Positions 52,510 to 61,332 of a stretch of 64,000 nucleotides of DNA are shown here, in pieces (position 1 is the first letter of the stretch; the number at the start of each line of letters is the position of its first letter). The position numbers and the translations under genes were made by a program. The notes below the pieces were generated by a model. The model was not told the origin of the DNA and ran no database searches. It saw nothing but the letters and a program-made list of their open reading frames with translations. This DNA is from Dorea sp. 5-2 (GTDB lineage Bacteria; Bacillota; Clostridia; Lachnospirales; Lachnospiraceae). Location of the stretch: contig NZ_KE159723.1 in the NCBI RefSeq assembly GCF_000403455.2, positions 14,548-78,547 on the forward strand. Direction: 5' to 3'.

Positions 52510-52524
52510 CTTATGTATCCCTCC

Positions 52525-53124
52525 CTACTCATATTTTTTGATCATATCAATATTGGCAAATTCTAATTTGCTCAGATATGAATTGATATTGGCGTCAAAA
52601 TCTGCGGGAGAAATGGTGCCGTGATACCAGCTTTTGCTCTCGAAGTGTGCTTTCAGGTCAGGGCTGTCAAAGATCCTGCCGTGTCTTGCGATGATCTCAT
52701 TGCGCGCGATCTTAAGGTCCTGTGCGGACAGCCCGGATACATCGGCGTCTGTCAGATATTCGGTAGAGCTGTTTGGGAAAATATAGTCGCCGGCAGCTGT
52801 CGTGGCAGGAGCGGGTGTATTGCCCGGATCCGTTGTTCCGGATTGTGCGGATAAGCCTTCGCCTGTGATCAGAATATCTTCTTCAAGAGAAGCAATGGTC
52901 ACATTTTCTTCTTCGTCAAGATCATCGTAATTCTGTGCAAGCTGTGCTTCTTCCAATTCTTTTTTGGATATGCTGCTTTTTTCTTTTCCCAGGATGCCTC
53001 CCTGGGAAAGCCCGATAAAGATACTGCCGCCCAGACAGCATACGATAATGATTGCCGCGATCACTGCGGCGATCTTCTCTTTGCTGCCTGACGGTTTGTG
53101 CTGATTGGTTTCGTTACTCTTCAT
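52525..53124 (-). CDS. YARHG domain membrane protein
   Basis: A 199-residue protein with a membrane segment near 18-38 (IAAVIAAIIIVCCLGGSIFI), an acidic linker and a C-terminal YARHG domain (LKIARNEIIARHGRIFDSPD, KSWYHGTISPADF). YARHG domains are extracellular and probably bind cell wall or peptidase targets. It lies 15 nt before the zinc-ribbon protein and follows another. Confidence 0.85.
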   Translation of the reverse strand: MKSNETNQHKPSGSKEKIAAVIAAIIIVCCLGGSIFIGLSQGGILGKEKSSISKKELEEAQLAQNYDDLDEEENVTIASLEEDILITGEGLSAQSGTTDPGNTPAPATTAAGDYIFPNSSTEYLTDADVSGLSAQDLKIARNEIIARHGRIFDSPDLKAHFESKSWYHGTISPADFDANINSYLSKLEFANIDMIKKYE

Positions 53125-53136
53125 TCCTGCCGCCCC

Positions 53137-53862
53137 CTAAGATCTTCTTGTACCGCATTCGGTGCAGAAGAGTGAATCGTCGTCTAATTCTGCGCCGCAG
53201 TTCTTACAGATATTGGATGCCGCGGATGTCTCCGGATCTTGTACCGGCGGCTCCGGATCTGAGATGAACTCAGGTACAGGTTCCTTTGCAGGCGCTGCTT
53301 CATCATCGGAGACGGGGTCTGCGCTGAAGCAAGACTCTGGTGCAGGAACCGCTTCTGTTATAGGAGAAGCTTCCGGTATGGAAGAAGTCTCCAAAACGGC
53401 AGAGTCAAGCCGTGTCCCGCATTCTACGCAGAATGCTGCGTCGGCTGCATTCGCGAAGCCGCATTTGGGACATCTGCATCCGCCGGCTGCGGGAGCCGGT
53501 GTCGGAGCTGCGGTCAAAGGGGCGCCGCAGCTGATGCAGAATTTGGCGGCCATGTTGTTGCCGAAACCGCAGTGCGGGCATGGATTTACGGCAGTAGCCT
53601 GCTGCAATTCCGCCTGATAGCGTTGATTCTCATTTCTCAGCCGAAGGATCTCGGAGAAGAGGGCGGCGTATTCTGAGTTGGGATCGTTGACATATTTGCT
53701 AACGCATTGTAAGCCCACCTGGTAGGTGAGTTTTTCGATCATCCGGTCGTTTGCCTTGATCAAATTACCGATCCTTACGCTTTCGGTTGCTGATCTTGCC
53801 TTCTGTGATACGCCTTGTCCGGCGATCGTAATAGAGTCTTTCATTTTGTCGAATAGTGCCAT
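53137..53862 (-). CDS. Multi zinc-ribbon protein
   Basis: A 241-residue cytoplasmic protein. An N-terminal helical region (KMKDSITIAGQGVSQKARSA) is followed by three zinc ribbons: CPHCGFGNNMAAKFCISCGA, CPKCGFANAADAAFCVECGT and CKNCGAELDDDSLFCTECGT. A long Pro/Glu-rich linker separates the second and third. Relatives occur in clostridia near envelope genes. Molecular role unknown; zinc binding is secure. Confidence 0.82.
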   Translation of the reverse strand: MALFDKMKDSITIAGQGVSQKARSATESVRIGNLIKANDRMIEKLTYQVGLQCVSKYVNDPNSEYAALFSEILRLRNENQRYQAELQQATAVNPCPHCGFGNNMAAKFCISCGAPLTAAPTPAPAAGGCRCPKCGFANAADAAFCVECGTRLDSAVLETSSIPEASPITEAVPAPESCFSADPVSDDEAAPAKEPVPEFISDPEPPVQDPETSAASNICKNCGAELDDDSLFCTECGTRRS

Positions 53863-53897
53863 TGATATTCCTCCTATTGTATAAGATTTTCTGAAAT

Positions 53898-54806
53898 TTA
53901 GTAACCGAGATATGTATCGATTCCGTTTGCAATGCCCTGGACGATCTGAGACTGATATTCCGGAGACTGCATCATCATATCTTCCTGCGGGTTGCTCATA
54001 TAGCCCATCTCTACGATCGTAACGGGCACCTTGCTCCAGTTATTTCCGCTCATGGTATCTGTCTCCCAGACACGTTCTTTTCTGCATCCGGTAGCTTCGC
54101 ACAGTTTATTGAGGATACAGTCGGAGAGCAGCCTGCTGGCAGAGTACATCTCCGGTACGTAAGGGCTCTGCGGAGTAGTGCAGATGGTCATGGCTCCGGT
54201 CGCGGACTGGTTCTCGGAACCGTTGGCATGGATACGTACGTATGCGTCGGCGTTGGCATTGTTGGCGACGTCGGCGCGCTGGACGCAGCTAAGCGGAATA
54301 TCGCTGGACTCGCGTGTCATCAGTACGGTATATCCGCGGTTCTCAAGCTCCTGCTTGAGCTGAAGGGAAATATTCAGGGTCAGTTCGTACTCCGGTACTC
54401 CGGTGCTGACGCCGCTTGTGCCGCCGGTATCTGCGCTCTTGTATTCGGAAGAGCCTGGTCCCAGGGGTTCTGTGCCCTGTGCAACGACGGCGGAATGTCC
54501 GGGATCCAGAACGATGGTCTGCGGCCTGGAAGCCGTCTCTCCCTGGACTTGCGCATCCGGAGCGTCTTCGGCGGCTTCGCTGCCGCTGCCTTCCGGTTCG
54601 GATACATCTTCGGATGCATCTTCGTATTCTTTTAGTTTTTCCAGGGCTTCCTGCTCTGCTTGTTCTGCCTTCTCGGCACGCTGCTTTGCATCGGCGAGTT
54701 GTTTCTCCAACTTGCTGATCTTGTCAGCGTCTTTGGATTGTCCGGAACAACCGGAAAGGAACAGAGCCGTACATAATATGAATAATAATTTTCGTGATCT
54801 TGTCAT
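53898..54806 (-). CDS. N-acetylmuramoyl-L-alanine amidase (Amidase_3), lipoprotein
   Basis: A 302-residue enzyme: lipobox ALFLSGC, coiled coil about 25-65, acidic linker, then an Amidase_3 domain with IVLDPGHS (zinc His), EYELTLNISLQLKQELENRG, VRIHANGS (second zinc His) and VEMGYMSNPQED (catalytic Glu). It cleaves the amide bond between muramic acid and L-alanine in peptidoglycan. ATG 54806 follows AGGAGG. First gene of the minus-strand envelope and pilus row. Confidence 0.9.
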   Translation of the reverse strand: MTRSRKLLFILCTALFLSGCSGQSKDADKISKLEKQLADAKQRAEKAEQAEQEALEKLKEYEDASEDVSEPEGSGSEAAEDAPDAQVQGETASRPQTIVLDPGHSAVVAQGTEPLGPGSSEYKSADTGGTSGVSTGVPEYELTLNISLQLKQELENRGYTVLMTRESSDIPLSCVQRADVANNANADAYVRIHANGSENQSATGAMTICTTPQSPYVPEMYSASRLLSDCILNKLCEATGCRKERVWETDTMSGNNWSKVPVTIVEMGYMSNPQEDMMMQSPEYQSQIVQGIANGIDTYLGY

Positions 54807-54981
54807 AATCTTTGCCTCCTGCACTCTATTATACTGAATGTTTGTTTCTTTCTCAAGTGCTAATCATCATACGGTCTTATACTTCACATTTTCTTAATTA
54901 TTATTTAATGCTTTTGCTATATCAAAAACGAGGAAAATAATGTATAATACAACTCATCACCTTAATTTTAGGAGTGAATAC

Positions 54982-55854
54982 ATGAACAGACCAGTCTTAG
55001 GAATTCCGCAGAATACGATAGAGATCTTGCGGAAATATGATTTTTCATTTCAGAAAAAATTCGGACAGAACTTTCTGATCGACACCCATGTATTGGACAA
55101 GATAATTCAGGCTGCAAAGATTGACAAAGAGGATATGGTACTGGAGATCGGCCCGGGGATCGGTACGATGACGCAGTATCTGGCGGAAGCGGCGGGGAAG
55201 GTCGTAGCGGTAGAGATTGATAAGAATCTGATCCCCATACTTTCCGAGACGCTTGGCGGCTATCAGAATGTAAGGATCATCAACGAGGATATCCTGAAGT
55301 TGGATATCCGGAGTCTTGTGGCAGAGGAGAATGGGGGAAAGCCGGTGAAGGTTGTGGCGAATCTTCCATATTATATTACGACTCCGATCATCATGGGATT
55401 GTTTGAGGCGCATGTGCCGGTGGAGAGTATCACCGTAATGGTGCAGAAGGAAGTTGCGCAGCGTATGCAGACCGGTCCGGGAAGTAAGGATTATGGGGCG
55501 CTGTCCCTTGCCGTCCAGTATTATGCCGCTCCGTATATTGTAGCGAACGTACCGCCGAATTGCTTTATGCCAAGACCGAAGGTAGGGTCGGCGGTAATCC
55601 GATTGACTTGTCATGAACTGCCGCCTGTTAAAGTAAAGGATGAGCGGCTGTTATTTGATATTATAAGAGCTTCATTCGGGCAGAGGAGGAAGACTCTGGT
55701 GAACGGGCTGTATCATTCGGACAGGCTTCGGTATTCGAAGGATGAGATTATCCGGGCGGTGGAGAGATTAGGAAAGGGAGCCGGTGTCAGAGGGGAGTCT
55801 CTGACGCTTGAAGAGTTTGCACGGCTGAGTGAATATCTGGAAGAGGCTAAGTGA
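54982..55854 (+). CDS. rsmA: 16S rRNA dimethyladenosine transferase RsmA
   Basis: A 290-residue SAM-dependent methyltransferase: FGQNFLID, motif I EIGPGIGTMTQYLAE, NLPYYITTPII (catalytic NLPY) and the C-terminal helical domain (FGQRRKTLVNGL). It dimethylates two adjacent adenines near the 3' end of 16S rRNA during 30S maturation. ATG 54982 has AGGAG 9 nt upstream; a longer in-frame start at 54940 overlaps the TATAAT promoter element at 54943. Often next to metG/tatD, but here six kilobases from metG. Confidence 0.94.
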   Translation: MNRPVLGIPQNTIEILRKYDFSFQKKFGQNFLIDTHVLDKIIQAAKIDKEDMVLEIGPGIGTMTQYLAEAAGKVVAVEIDKNLIPILSETLGGYQNVRIINEDILKLDIRSLVAEENGGKPVKVVANLPYYITTPIIMGLFEAHVPVESITVMVQKEVAQRMQTGPGSKDYGALSLAVQYYAAPYIVANVPPNCFMPRPKVGSAVIRLTCHELPPVKVKDERLLFDIIRASFGQRRKTLVNGLYHSDRLRYSKDEIIRAVERLGKGAGVRGESLTLEEFARLSEYLEEAK

Positions 55855-55913
55855 CGGGGCGTTCATATAGAGTAACTGTTGGTTTTATGGATCTATAGAA
55901 GGGAGAGGCTGCT

Positions 55914-57284
55914 ATGGATAAGAAAAGAGAATTCTCATTGTTCGAGATCACACCGGAGATAGAGCATTTTGCAGAGTTGTGTGAGCGAAATAACGGGATT
56001 GACAAGGAACTATATACGAAATTCGAGGTAAAGAGGGGGTTGCGTGACCTGAATGGAAAGGGAGTCCTTGCCGGCCTGACGAATATTTCTGACGTATGTG
56101 CGAAGAAGATCGTAGATGGGGAGGAGGTTCCCTGTGAAGGAAATCTTTACTACCGCGGCTATAATATCAAAGACTTAGTAAAGGGATTCTTATCGGACGA
56201 ACATTTTGGGTTCGAAGAGATTACATACCTGCTGTTGTTCGGAGAGCTTCCGAATGAGAAGGAACTGTCGGTATTCCATGATCTGCTGGTGGAGCGGCGC
56301 ACCCTGCCGCCGACTTTTGTGCGTGATGTCATCATGAAAGCGCCGAGCCGGGATATGATGGTCAGCTTATCACGATCGATCCTGAATCTGTATTCCTATG
56401 ATGACAAAGCGGACGATACGACGATCCCGAACGTGCTCCGTCAGTGCCTGAACCTGATCAGTGAATTCCCTATGCTGATGGTATACGGTTATCATGCGTA
56501 CAATTACCGTCAGGGGAAAGATATGTTCATCTATGCGCCGTCACCGGAACTTTCTACGGCTGAGAATATACTGATGATGCTCCGGGAGGATCGGAAGTAT
56601 ACGGCGCTTGAGGCGAAGATCCTTGATATGGCGCTTGTGCTCCATATGGACCATGGCGGCGGTAATAACTCGACATTCACGACCCATGTCGTTACGTCCT
56701 CCGGAACGGATACGTATTCTACGATCGCGGCGGCGCTTGCGTCCCTGAAAGGACCGAAGCACGGCGGCGCGAATGTCAAGGTGACGCAGATGTTCGAGGA
56801 CATGAAGAATGTTGTGAAAGACTGGCAGGATGAGGACGAGATACATCGTTATCTCTGTGATCTTCTGGAGAAGAAAGCCTTCGACAAAAAAGGGCTGATC
56901 TATGGTATGGGCCATGCGATCTATTCCGTATCCGATCCGAGAGCGGACATTTTCAAAGGTTTCGTGAAGCAGCTCGCGCAGGAGAAGGGCTGTGAAGATG
57001 AGTACATGCTCTATGAGAGGGTGGAGCAGATGGCTCCGAAGGTGATCGCAGAGAGAAGGAAGATCTATAAGGGAGTCAATGCCAACGTAGATTTCTACAG
57101 CGGGCTTGTGTACAGTATGCTCGATCTGCCTCCGGCGTTGTATACGCCGATCTTTGCGGCGGCGAGGATCGTAGGGTGGAGCGCGCACCGACTGGAAGAG
57201 TTGAGGAATGTGGATAAGATCATCCGTCCGGCGTATAAGCCGCTGGCGGAGCACAGAGAATATGTGAAGATGGAAGAACGATAA
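55914..57284 (+). CDS. gltA: Citrate synthase
   Basis: A 456-residue citrate synthase with an N-terminal extension of about 40 residues as in other clostridia. LHMDHGGGNNSTFTTHV and GPKHGGANVK hold histidines of the active site; GMGHAIYSVSDPRAD follows and VNANVDFYSGLVY carries the catalytic Asp. It condenses acetyl-CoA and oxaloacetate for glutamate synthesis. AGAAGGGAG precedes ATG 55914. The hydrolase gene starts 1 nt after its stop. Confidence 0.94.
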   Translation: MDKKREFSLFEITPEIEHFAELCERNNGIDKELYTKFEVKRGLRDLNGKGVLAGLTNISDVCAKKIVDGEEVPCEGNLYYRGYNIKDLVKGFLSDEHFGFEEITYLLLFGELPNEKELSVFHDLLVERRTLPPTFVRDVIMKAPSRDMMVSLSRSILNLYSYDDKADDTTIPNVLRQCLNLISEFPMLMVYGYHAYNYRQGKDMFIYAPSPELSTAENILMMLREDRKYTALEAKILDMALVLHMDHGGGNNSTFTTHVVTSSGTDTYSTIAAALASLKGPKHGGANVKVTQMFEDMKNVVKDWQDEDEIHRYLCDLLEKKAFDKKGLIYGMGHAIYSVSDPRADIFKGFVKQLAQEKGCEDEYMLYERVEQMAPKVIAERRKIYKGVNANVDFYSGLVYSMLDLPPALYTPIFAAARIVGWSAHRLEELRNVDKIIRPAYKPLAEHREYVKMEER

Positions 57285-57285
57285 G

Positions 57286-58215
57286 ATGCGGGATGAATTT
57301 GATTATCTTTCCAAAGACGGGAAGACACAGATACATGCGGTGGAGTGGAAGCCCAAAGGCGAAGTCAGAGGAATCTTGCAGATCTGTCACGGCATGGTGG
57401 AGTATATAGAGCGGTATGATGAATTCGCATCCTATATGAGCGATCACGGGTACTACGTGACCGGGCATGATCATCTGGGGCACGGCAGATCCGTCAATTC
57501 CGAAGCGGATTATGGGTATTTTCCTGAGAAGGACGGGAATCGGTTCGTGATCGGAGATATACAGAAGCTTCGGGAGATGACGGAGAAGAAATATCCGGAT
57601 GTGCCCTACCTGATGCTGGGGCACAGCATGGGGTCGTTCCTTCTGCGCCAGTATATGACAGAATATGGGGACGGGCTTGCAGGCGCAGTGGTCATGGGAA
57701 CCGGATATCAGCCGATGGCGGTGCTTGGGGCAGGACAGTTGGTGTGCAGGTTCACCGCGATGTTCAGAGGATGGAGATACCGCAGTAAATTGGTGGATCA
57801 TATGAGCATTGGCGGATTCAATAAGAAGTTCGAACCGGGTGAAACCACCAGGGACTGGGTGACGTCAGATAAGGAGCTTCGCCGGAAGTATGTGGAAGAT
57901 CCGCTGTGTATGTTCCGGTTTACCCTTGCCGGATATTATCAGATGTTCGAAGGAATGAAGGTACTGGCAAGGAAAGAGAGTATAGAGCGCATTCCCAAAG
58001 ATCTGCCGGTTTTATTTGTTGCAGGGATGGAGGATCCTGTGGGAGCATTCGGCAAGAATGTAAGGAAAGTTTATAAGAAGTATAGAAAGGCAGGCATCGA
58101 GAAGACTGCGGTTAAGCTGTATGCGGGAAGCAGGCATGAGATCTTGAATGAGACAAACCGGGCGCAGGTATACGAGGATCTGTACCGGTGGTGCGAACGC
58201 TGCATCCGCATGTGA
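57286..58215 (+). CDS. Alpha/beta hydrolase (monoacylglycerol lipase-like)
   Basis: A 309-residue serine hydrolase of the S33/lysophospholipase group. HGMVEYIERYDEFASYM is the oxyanion region, GHDHLGHGRS follows, the nucleophile elbow is LGHSMGSFLLRQY, the Asp is in FVAGMEDPVG and the His in GSRHEILNE. Probable substrate is a monoacylglycerol or other ester; no signal peptide. It is translationally close to gltA (1-nt gap). Confidence 0.88.
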   Translation: MRDEFDYLSKDGKTQIHAVEWKPKGEVRGILQICHGMVEYIERYDEFASYMSDHGYYVTGHDHLGHGRSVNSEADYGYFPEKDGNRFVIGDIQKLREMTEKKYPDVPYLMLGHSMGSFLLRQYMTEYGDGLAGAVVMGTGYQPMAVLGAGQLVCRFTAMFRGWRYRSKLVDHMSIGGFNKKFEPGETTRDWVTSDKELRRKYVEDPLCMFRFTLAGYYQMFEGMKVLARKESIERIPKDLPVLFVAGMEDPVGAFGKNVRKVYKKYRKAGIEKTAVKLYAGSRHEILNETNRAQVYEDLYRWCERCIRM

Positions 58216-58331
58216 CAAACCTGGTTTTATTTTCCTCTGTTCCCTTAACTTTTGGTGTTTTCCGCCGATATAGTAAATATGAACATAGAAATTTGATTTC
58301 TTGAAAAATAAAAGAAAAGGGGGATATTCAG

Positions 58332-58976
58332 ATGAAACTTGATGACCTTTACTATCAGAACATCCAGACAAAGACAGGTTATGCAGCTGTCACGGCGAAC
58401 AATGTAGCGGCGGCAGGAAAGACTGCGCAGGAGCAGAATAAAGATGCGGTAGGAGCCGTAGACGACAAGAAGGCCAATTCGAATACGGATCGCGTTGAAT
58501 TCAGCAAGGATACGAAGGTTACGAATAAGATGAGCGATTCCGAGAGAGCTGCTCTTGTAAAGAGCCTGAAAGCTGACCTGGATAATCAGATGGCACGCTT
58601 TACCAACATGATGACCCAGATGTTCCAGAAGCAGGGAATCACAGGCATGACTGCTCAGGGCGACGATATGTGGAGAAGGATCGCCAGCGGTAATTTCACA
58701 GTGGATGCGCAGACGAAGGCTGAGGCTCAGGAGGCGATCTCTGAAGACGGTTATTGGGGTGTAAAGCAGACATCACAGAGGATTTTTGATTTCGCATATG
58801 CACTTGCAGGCGACGACCCTGAGAAGATGAAGAAGATGCAGGATGCTGTTGAGAAGGGATTCGAGCAGGCAACGAAGTCCTGGGGCGGGAAGCTGCCGTC
58901 TATTACGGATGAGACGCACAGTGCGATCGGCGATCTGTTTGACAGTTATTACGAGAAGGCAGGAAAAGCGGAATAA
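58332..58976 (+). CDS. Conserved clostridial protein of unknown function
   Basis: A 214-residue soluble protein. The first 60 residues are polar and low complexity (AQEQNKDAVGAVDDKK); the rest is helical with AALVKSLKADLDNQMARF and a conserved-looking block ISEDGYWGVKQTSQRIFDFA, ALAGDDPEKMKKMQDAVEKG, FEQATKSWGGKLP. This resembles DUF5610-type proteins. Ribosome site GGGGGATATTCAG precedes the ATG. A terminator follows. Function unknown. Confidence 0.8.
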   Translation: MKLDDLYYQNIQTKTGYAAVTANNVAAAGKTAQEQNKDAVGAVDDKKANSNTDRVEFSKDTKVTNKMSDSERAALVKSLKADLDNQMARFTNMMTQMFQKQGITGMTAQGDDMWRRIASGNFTVDAQTKAEAQEAISEDGYWGVKQTSQRIFDFAYALAGDDPEKMKKMQDAVEKGFEQATKSWGGKLPSITDETHSAIGDLFDSYYEKAGKAE

Positions 58977-59017
58977 AGCAGAATATAGCGAAGAAATAGA
59001 GTTGGAAGTAAGAGGAA

Positions 59018-59052
59018 GGGAACGAGAGATTAAGATCGCGTTCCCTTTTTTT
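59018..59052 (+). terminator. Rho-independent terminator
   Basis: GGGAACG pairs with CGTTCCC around a 14-nt loop, followed by eight T. Confidence 0.88.
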
Positions 59053-59136
59053 CATAGAGGATCGCGATCTGTGAGAGAAAAGCAATACGTGTCCTGCGGA
59101 TCATAAGCAGGGCATTCTGCCAGGGAGGGATAGGTC

Positions 59137-60789
59137 ATGCCAGGAGTGAAGGAAGCAGGGAAATCTCAGGCTTCGGCTGCTGCTGCGGCGGCAGCCGCCG
59201 CTACGGATGTAAGGATTGCCGGAAAGAATGCAAAGATGGAAGCCGGACAGGTTCTGATCACGGAAGCGGCGAGGCATGCGGCAGAGATGAAAGAAGAGCT
59301 TTTGAAAGAAAGTTCGGCGAGGAAAGAGGAAGATAAGGAAGACAGGGATCGGACGGAAGAGAAGAAAGATACGTCGGAACTCTCCCGACAGAGTAAATGG
59401 TTTGGGATAGAAGGGAAGTTTCTGAAGGACGCGGATATCAAATGGACGTTGGAGATGTTAAAGGAGCAGTGGGAAGCGTTTCAGAACTGGATGCCGGCAG
59501 CGGACAAAGAATTGTCTGCGCATCTGGAGGAGTTGTCCAAGCTCTATCTTGCGCTTTTGGAAGCGGTTCTTACGCATACGGCGGGGGAGGAGCAGCTGCT
59601 TCAGATAGAGAGGCTCAATGAGATATTGGCGCAGAAGCTGAATCTTCTGATGGATCTGGACCTGAAAGACCTGATGAAGCTGCTTGAACAGACCGGAAAA
59701 GCAGAAGAATTGGATCGTATCAGATCCAGCGTGTATAAGCAGACGACCGGAGAGTCGATCTCCGCCAGGGCTGCGGGCAGATTCTTTGCACGGGGGAATG
59801 TGAATTCTACGGGAAATACCCGTTATTTTATGCCGGGATCACAGGGGCAGCAGGCAGTGAGCGGCAGAGGCGGAAAAGGTATGTATACCGCGGCTGCTTC
59901 GTCTGCGTCTGCCGGCAGTCTGTCCGCAGCTTCTGAGGAGGGAAGATTCTATGAACTGGCGAAAGGCAGGAATATCAGGATGAACCAGGCTCTTGATATC
60001 CGCGGACAGTCAGGCGAATTGCAGATGAGTCAAAGAGCAAGGGCGCTGAACGGCGCAAAAGGAAGCGGAGGCGCAGATATGGGCATCCTGGGCGGGAAGA
60101 CGTTACCCGGCGGGAAAGAGCTTGCAGGCGCGAACCGTTTTGCCGCGCACATGAACGGAAGCGGGAATCTGCTTGCCAGTCCGGATATCAGTGCGAGGAA
60201 TGAAGAAGTATTGGGGCTCCTTGCTGCCGTGACGTCCATAAAGAGCCAGGTATACGCCTCGAATTTAGGAAGAAATAACGCTATGAGTACGCCGCTTCGA
60301 AGCGCGATCAATCAGATGATAGATTATTATCTGACACAGAAGGGCGCTTATAAAGTATACGGTTATACGGCGAACATATATGAGAAGACGAAGAGTCCGC
60401 AGAAAGCGATCGAAGAAGGATTGGAGTATGCGTACCGGATCTTCATGGAGAAGAAGGGCGACGCCGTGTATCAGCAGCAGGAGGCATATTCTGAGAAAGC
60501 GGGCTTTTTTCAGATGCTGTTAAAGGGGCAGTCCCTGCAGGCAGACCTGATCCGGGGGATGAAACTGTTGGAGGGAAACTGGCGGGAGTTCTTGAAAGCC
60601 GTCGGTGAGAATGAGAAGAAAGGGATCACCCTGAAGATGCAGAAACACAGCCCCTGGGGAATATTGTTTGAAGCGCAGGGATTCGAGAAAGGGAAGCGTG
60701 AGCAGAAAGGGAAAAGCGTACTTCTGACAGAAATAGCAGGTATAGCGGTACTGATCGTAATATACTTGTGTTTCCGCTTGTTTTTCTAG
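59137..60789 (+). CDS. Large protein of unknown function with C-terminal membrane anchor
   Basis: A 550-residue protein. It opens with a nine-alanine run, then a charged stretch (KEEDKEDRDRTEEKKDT), a helical region (about 90-190; LSAHLEELSKLYLALLEAVL), a Ser/Gly/Ala-rich low-complexity centre (about 220-360), a compact C-terminal domain (LRSAINQMIDYYLTQKGAYK) and a final membrane segment (AGIAVLIVIYLCFRLFF). CAGGGAGGGATAGG precedes the ATG. No family is recognised; a tail-anchored scaffold is one possibility. Confidence 0.72.
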   Translation: MPGVKEAGKSQASAAAAAAAAATDVRIAGKNAKMEAGQVLITEAARHAAEMKEELLKESSARKEEDKEDRDRTEEKKDTSELSRQSKWFGIEGKFLKDADIKWTLEMLKEQWEAFQNWMPAADKELSAHLEELSKLYLALLEAVLTHTAGEEQLLQIERLNEILAQKLNLLMDLDLKDLMKLLEQTGKAEELDRIRSSVYKQTTGESISARAAGRFFARGNVNSTGNTRYFMPGSQGQQAVSGRGGKGMYTAAASSASAGSLSAASEEGRFYELAKGRNIRMNQALDIRGQSGELQMSQRARALNGAKGSGGADMGILGGKTLPGGKELAGANRFAAHMNGSGNLLASPDISARNEEVLGLLAAVTSIKSQVYASNLGRNNAMSTPLRSAINQMIDYYLTQKGAYKVYGYTANIYEKTKSPQKAIEEGLEYAYRIFMEKKGDAVYQQQEAYSEKAGFFQMLLKGQSLQADLIRGMKLLEGNWREFLKAVGENEKKGITLKMQKHSPWGILFEAQGFEKGKREQKGKSVLLTEIAGIAVLIVIYLCFRLFF

Positions 60790-60822
60790 TATATGTTTCT
60801 GGTACATGTTTGAATACTGTAC

Positions 60823-60850
60823 TTGACAAGGGGAGCAGGTGTGTGATAGG
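60823..60850 (+). promoter_or_regulatory. Promoter of the metG T-box transcript
   Basis: Perfect TTGACA (60823-60828), a 16-nt spacer and GATAGG (60845-60850) preceded by TGT. It lies about 35 nt before the start of the T-box. Confidence 0.55.
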
Positions 60851-60882
60851 ATTTTGGACATGATCAATAAAAGATAAAAGCA

Positions 60883-61296
60883 ATGACGAAGAGAGTAAGT
60901 CTTTGGAACTTTTACAGAGAATTCCCGGAGCCATGCGATAGTTGCTTTGGTATAACCGAAGTTGTGCAGGATTATTTGAAAGCGGAGTATGGGGATGCTG
61001 AGAGGGATGGAGGGAAAATGGCTGAAGATGGCTTCCGAGCGGCGCACCGACTATAAGAAATATTCTTATACAGGCTGCGATGGGTTCGCCCGTTATAGCG
61101 AGAGAGTGTCGGCGGATATCGCCGGGATATACCGGCTGCGGTTCCCACCCAAAAAGCAGAAGACAGGAACTGCGGATAGCTGTTATGGCACTTAGCGAGG
61201 TTCTGCCTGTGAGGGCAGGACGAAGAAGAAGTGGTAACACGGCAGGATTCCGTCTTCTCGGTATATTTCGTAATATATCCGGGAGGACTTTTTTTT
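60883..61296 (+). promoter_or_regulatory. T-box riboswitch upstream of metG
   Basis: The leader starts with the T-box Stem I pattern (ATGACGAAGAGAGTAAG, then CAGAGAATTCCCGGAGCC). Near its end is the T-box bulge GAAGTGGTAACACGG (61229-61243) inside an antiterminator arm, then a terminator (61252-61296) of about 16 paired bases and eight T. UGGU in the bulge would pair with the 3' ACCA of uncharged tRNA. Being before metG it should sense uncharged tRNA-Met; the specifier triplet was not assigned with certainty. It explains the long gap before metG. Confidence 0.85.
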
Positions 61297-61332
61297 GCAT
61301 AGGTATGCTTGAAAAGAAGGGAGAGAAGGAAA

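Noticed and set aside
56541-57254. Minus-strand ORF of 237 codons
   Set aside because: Antisense of citrate synthase; composition typical of shadow frames.
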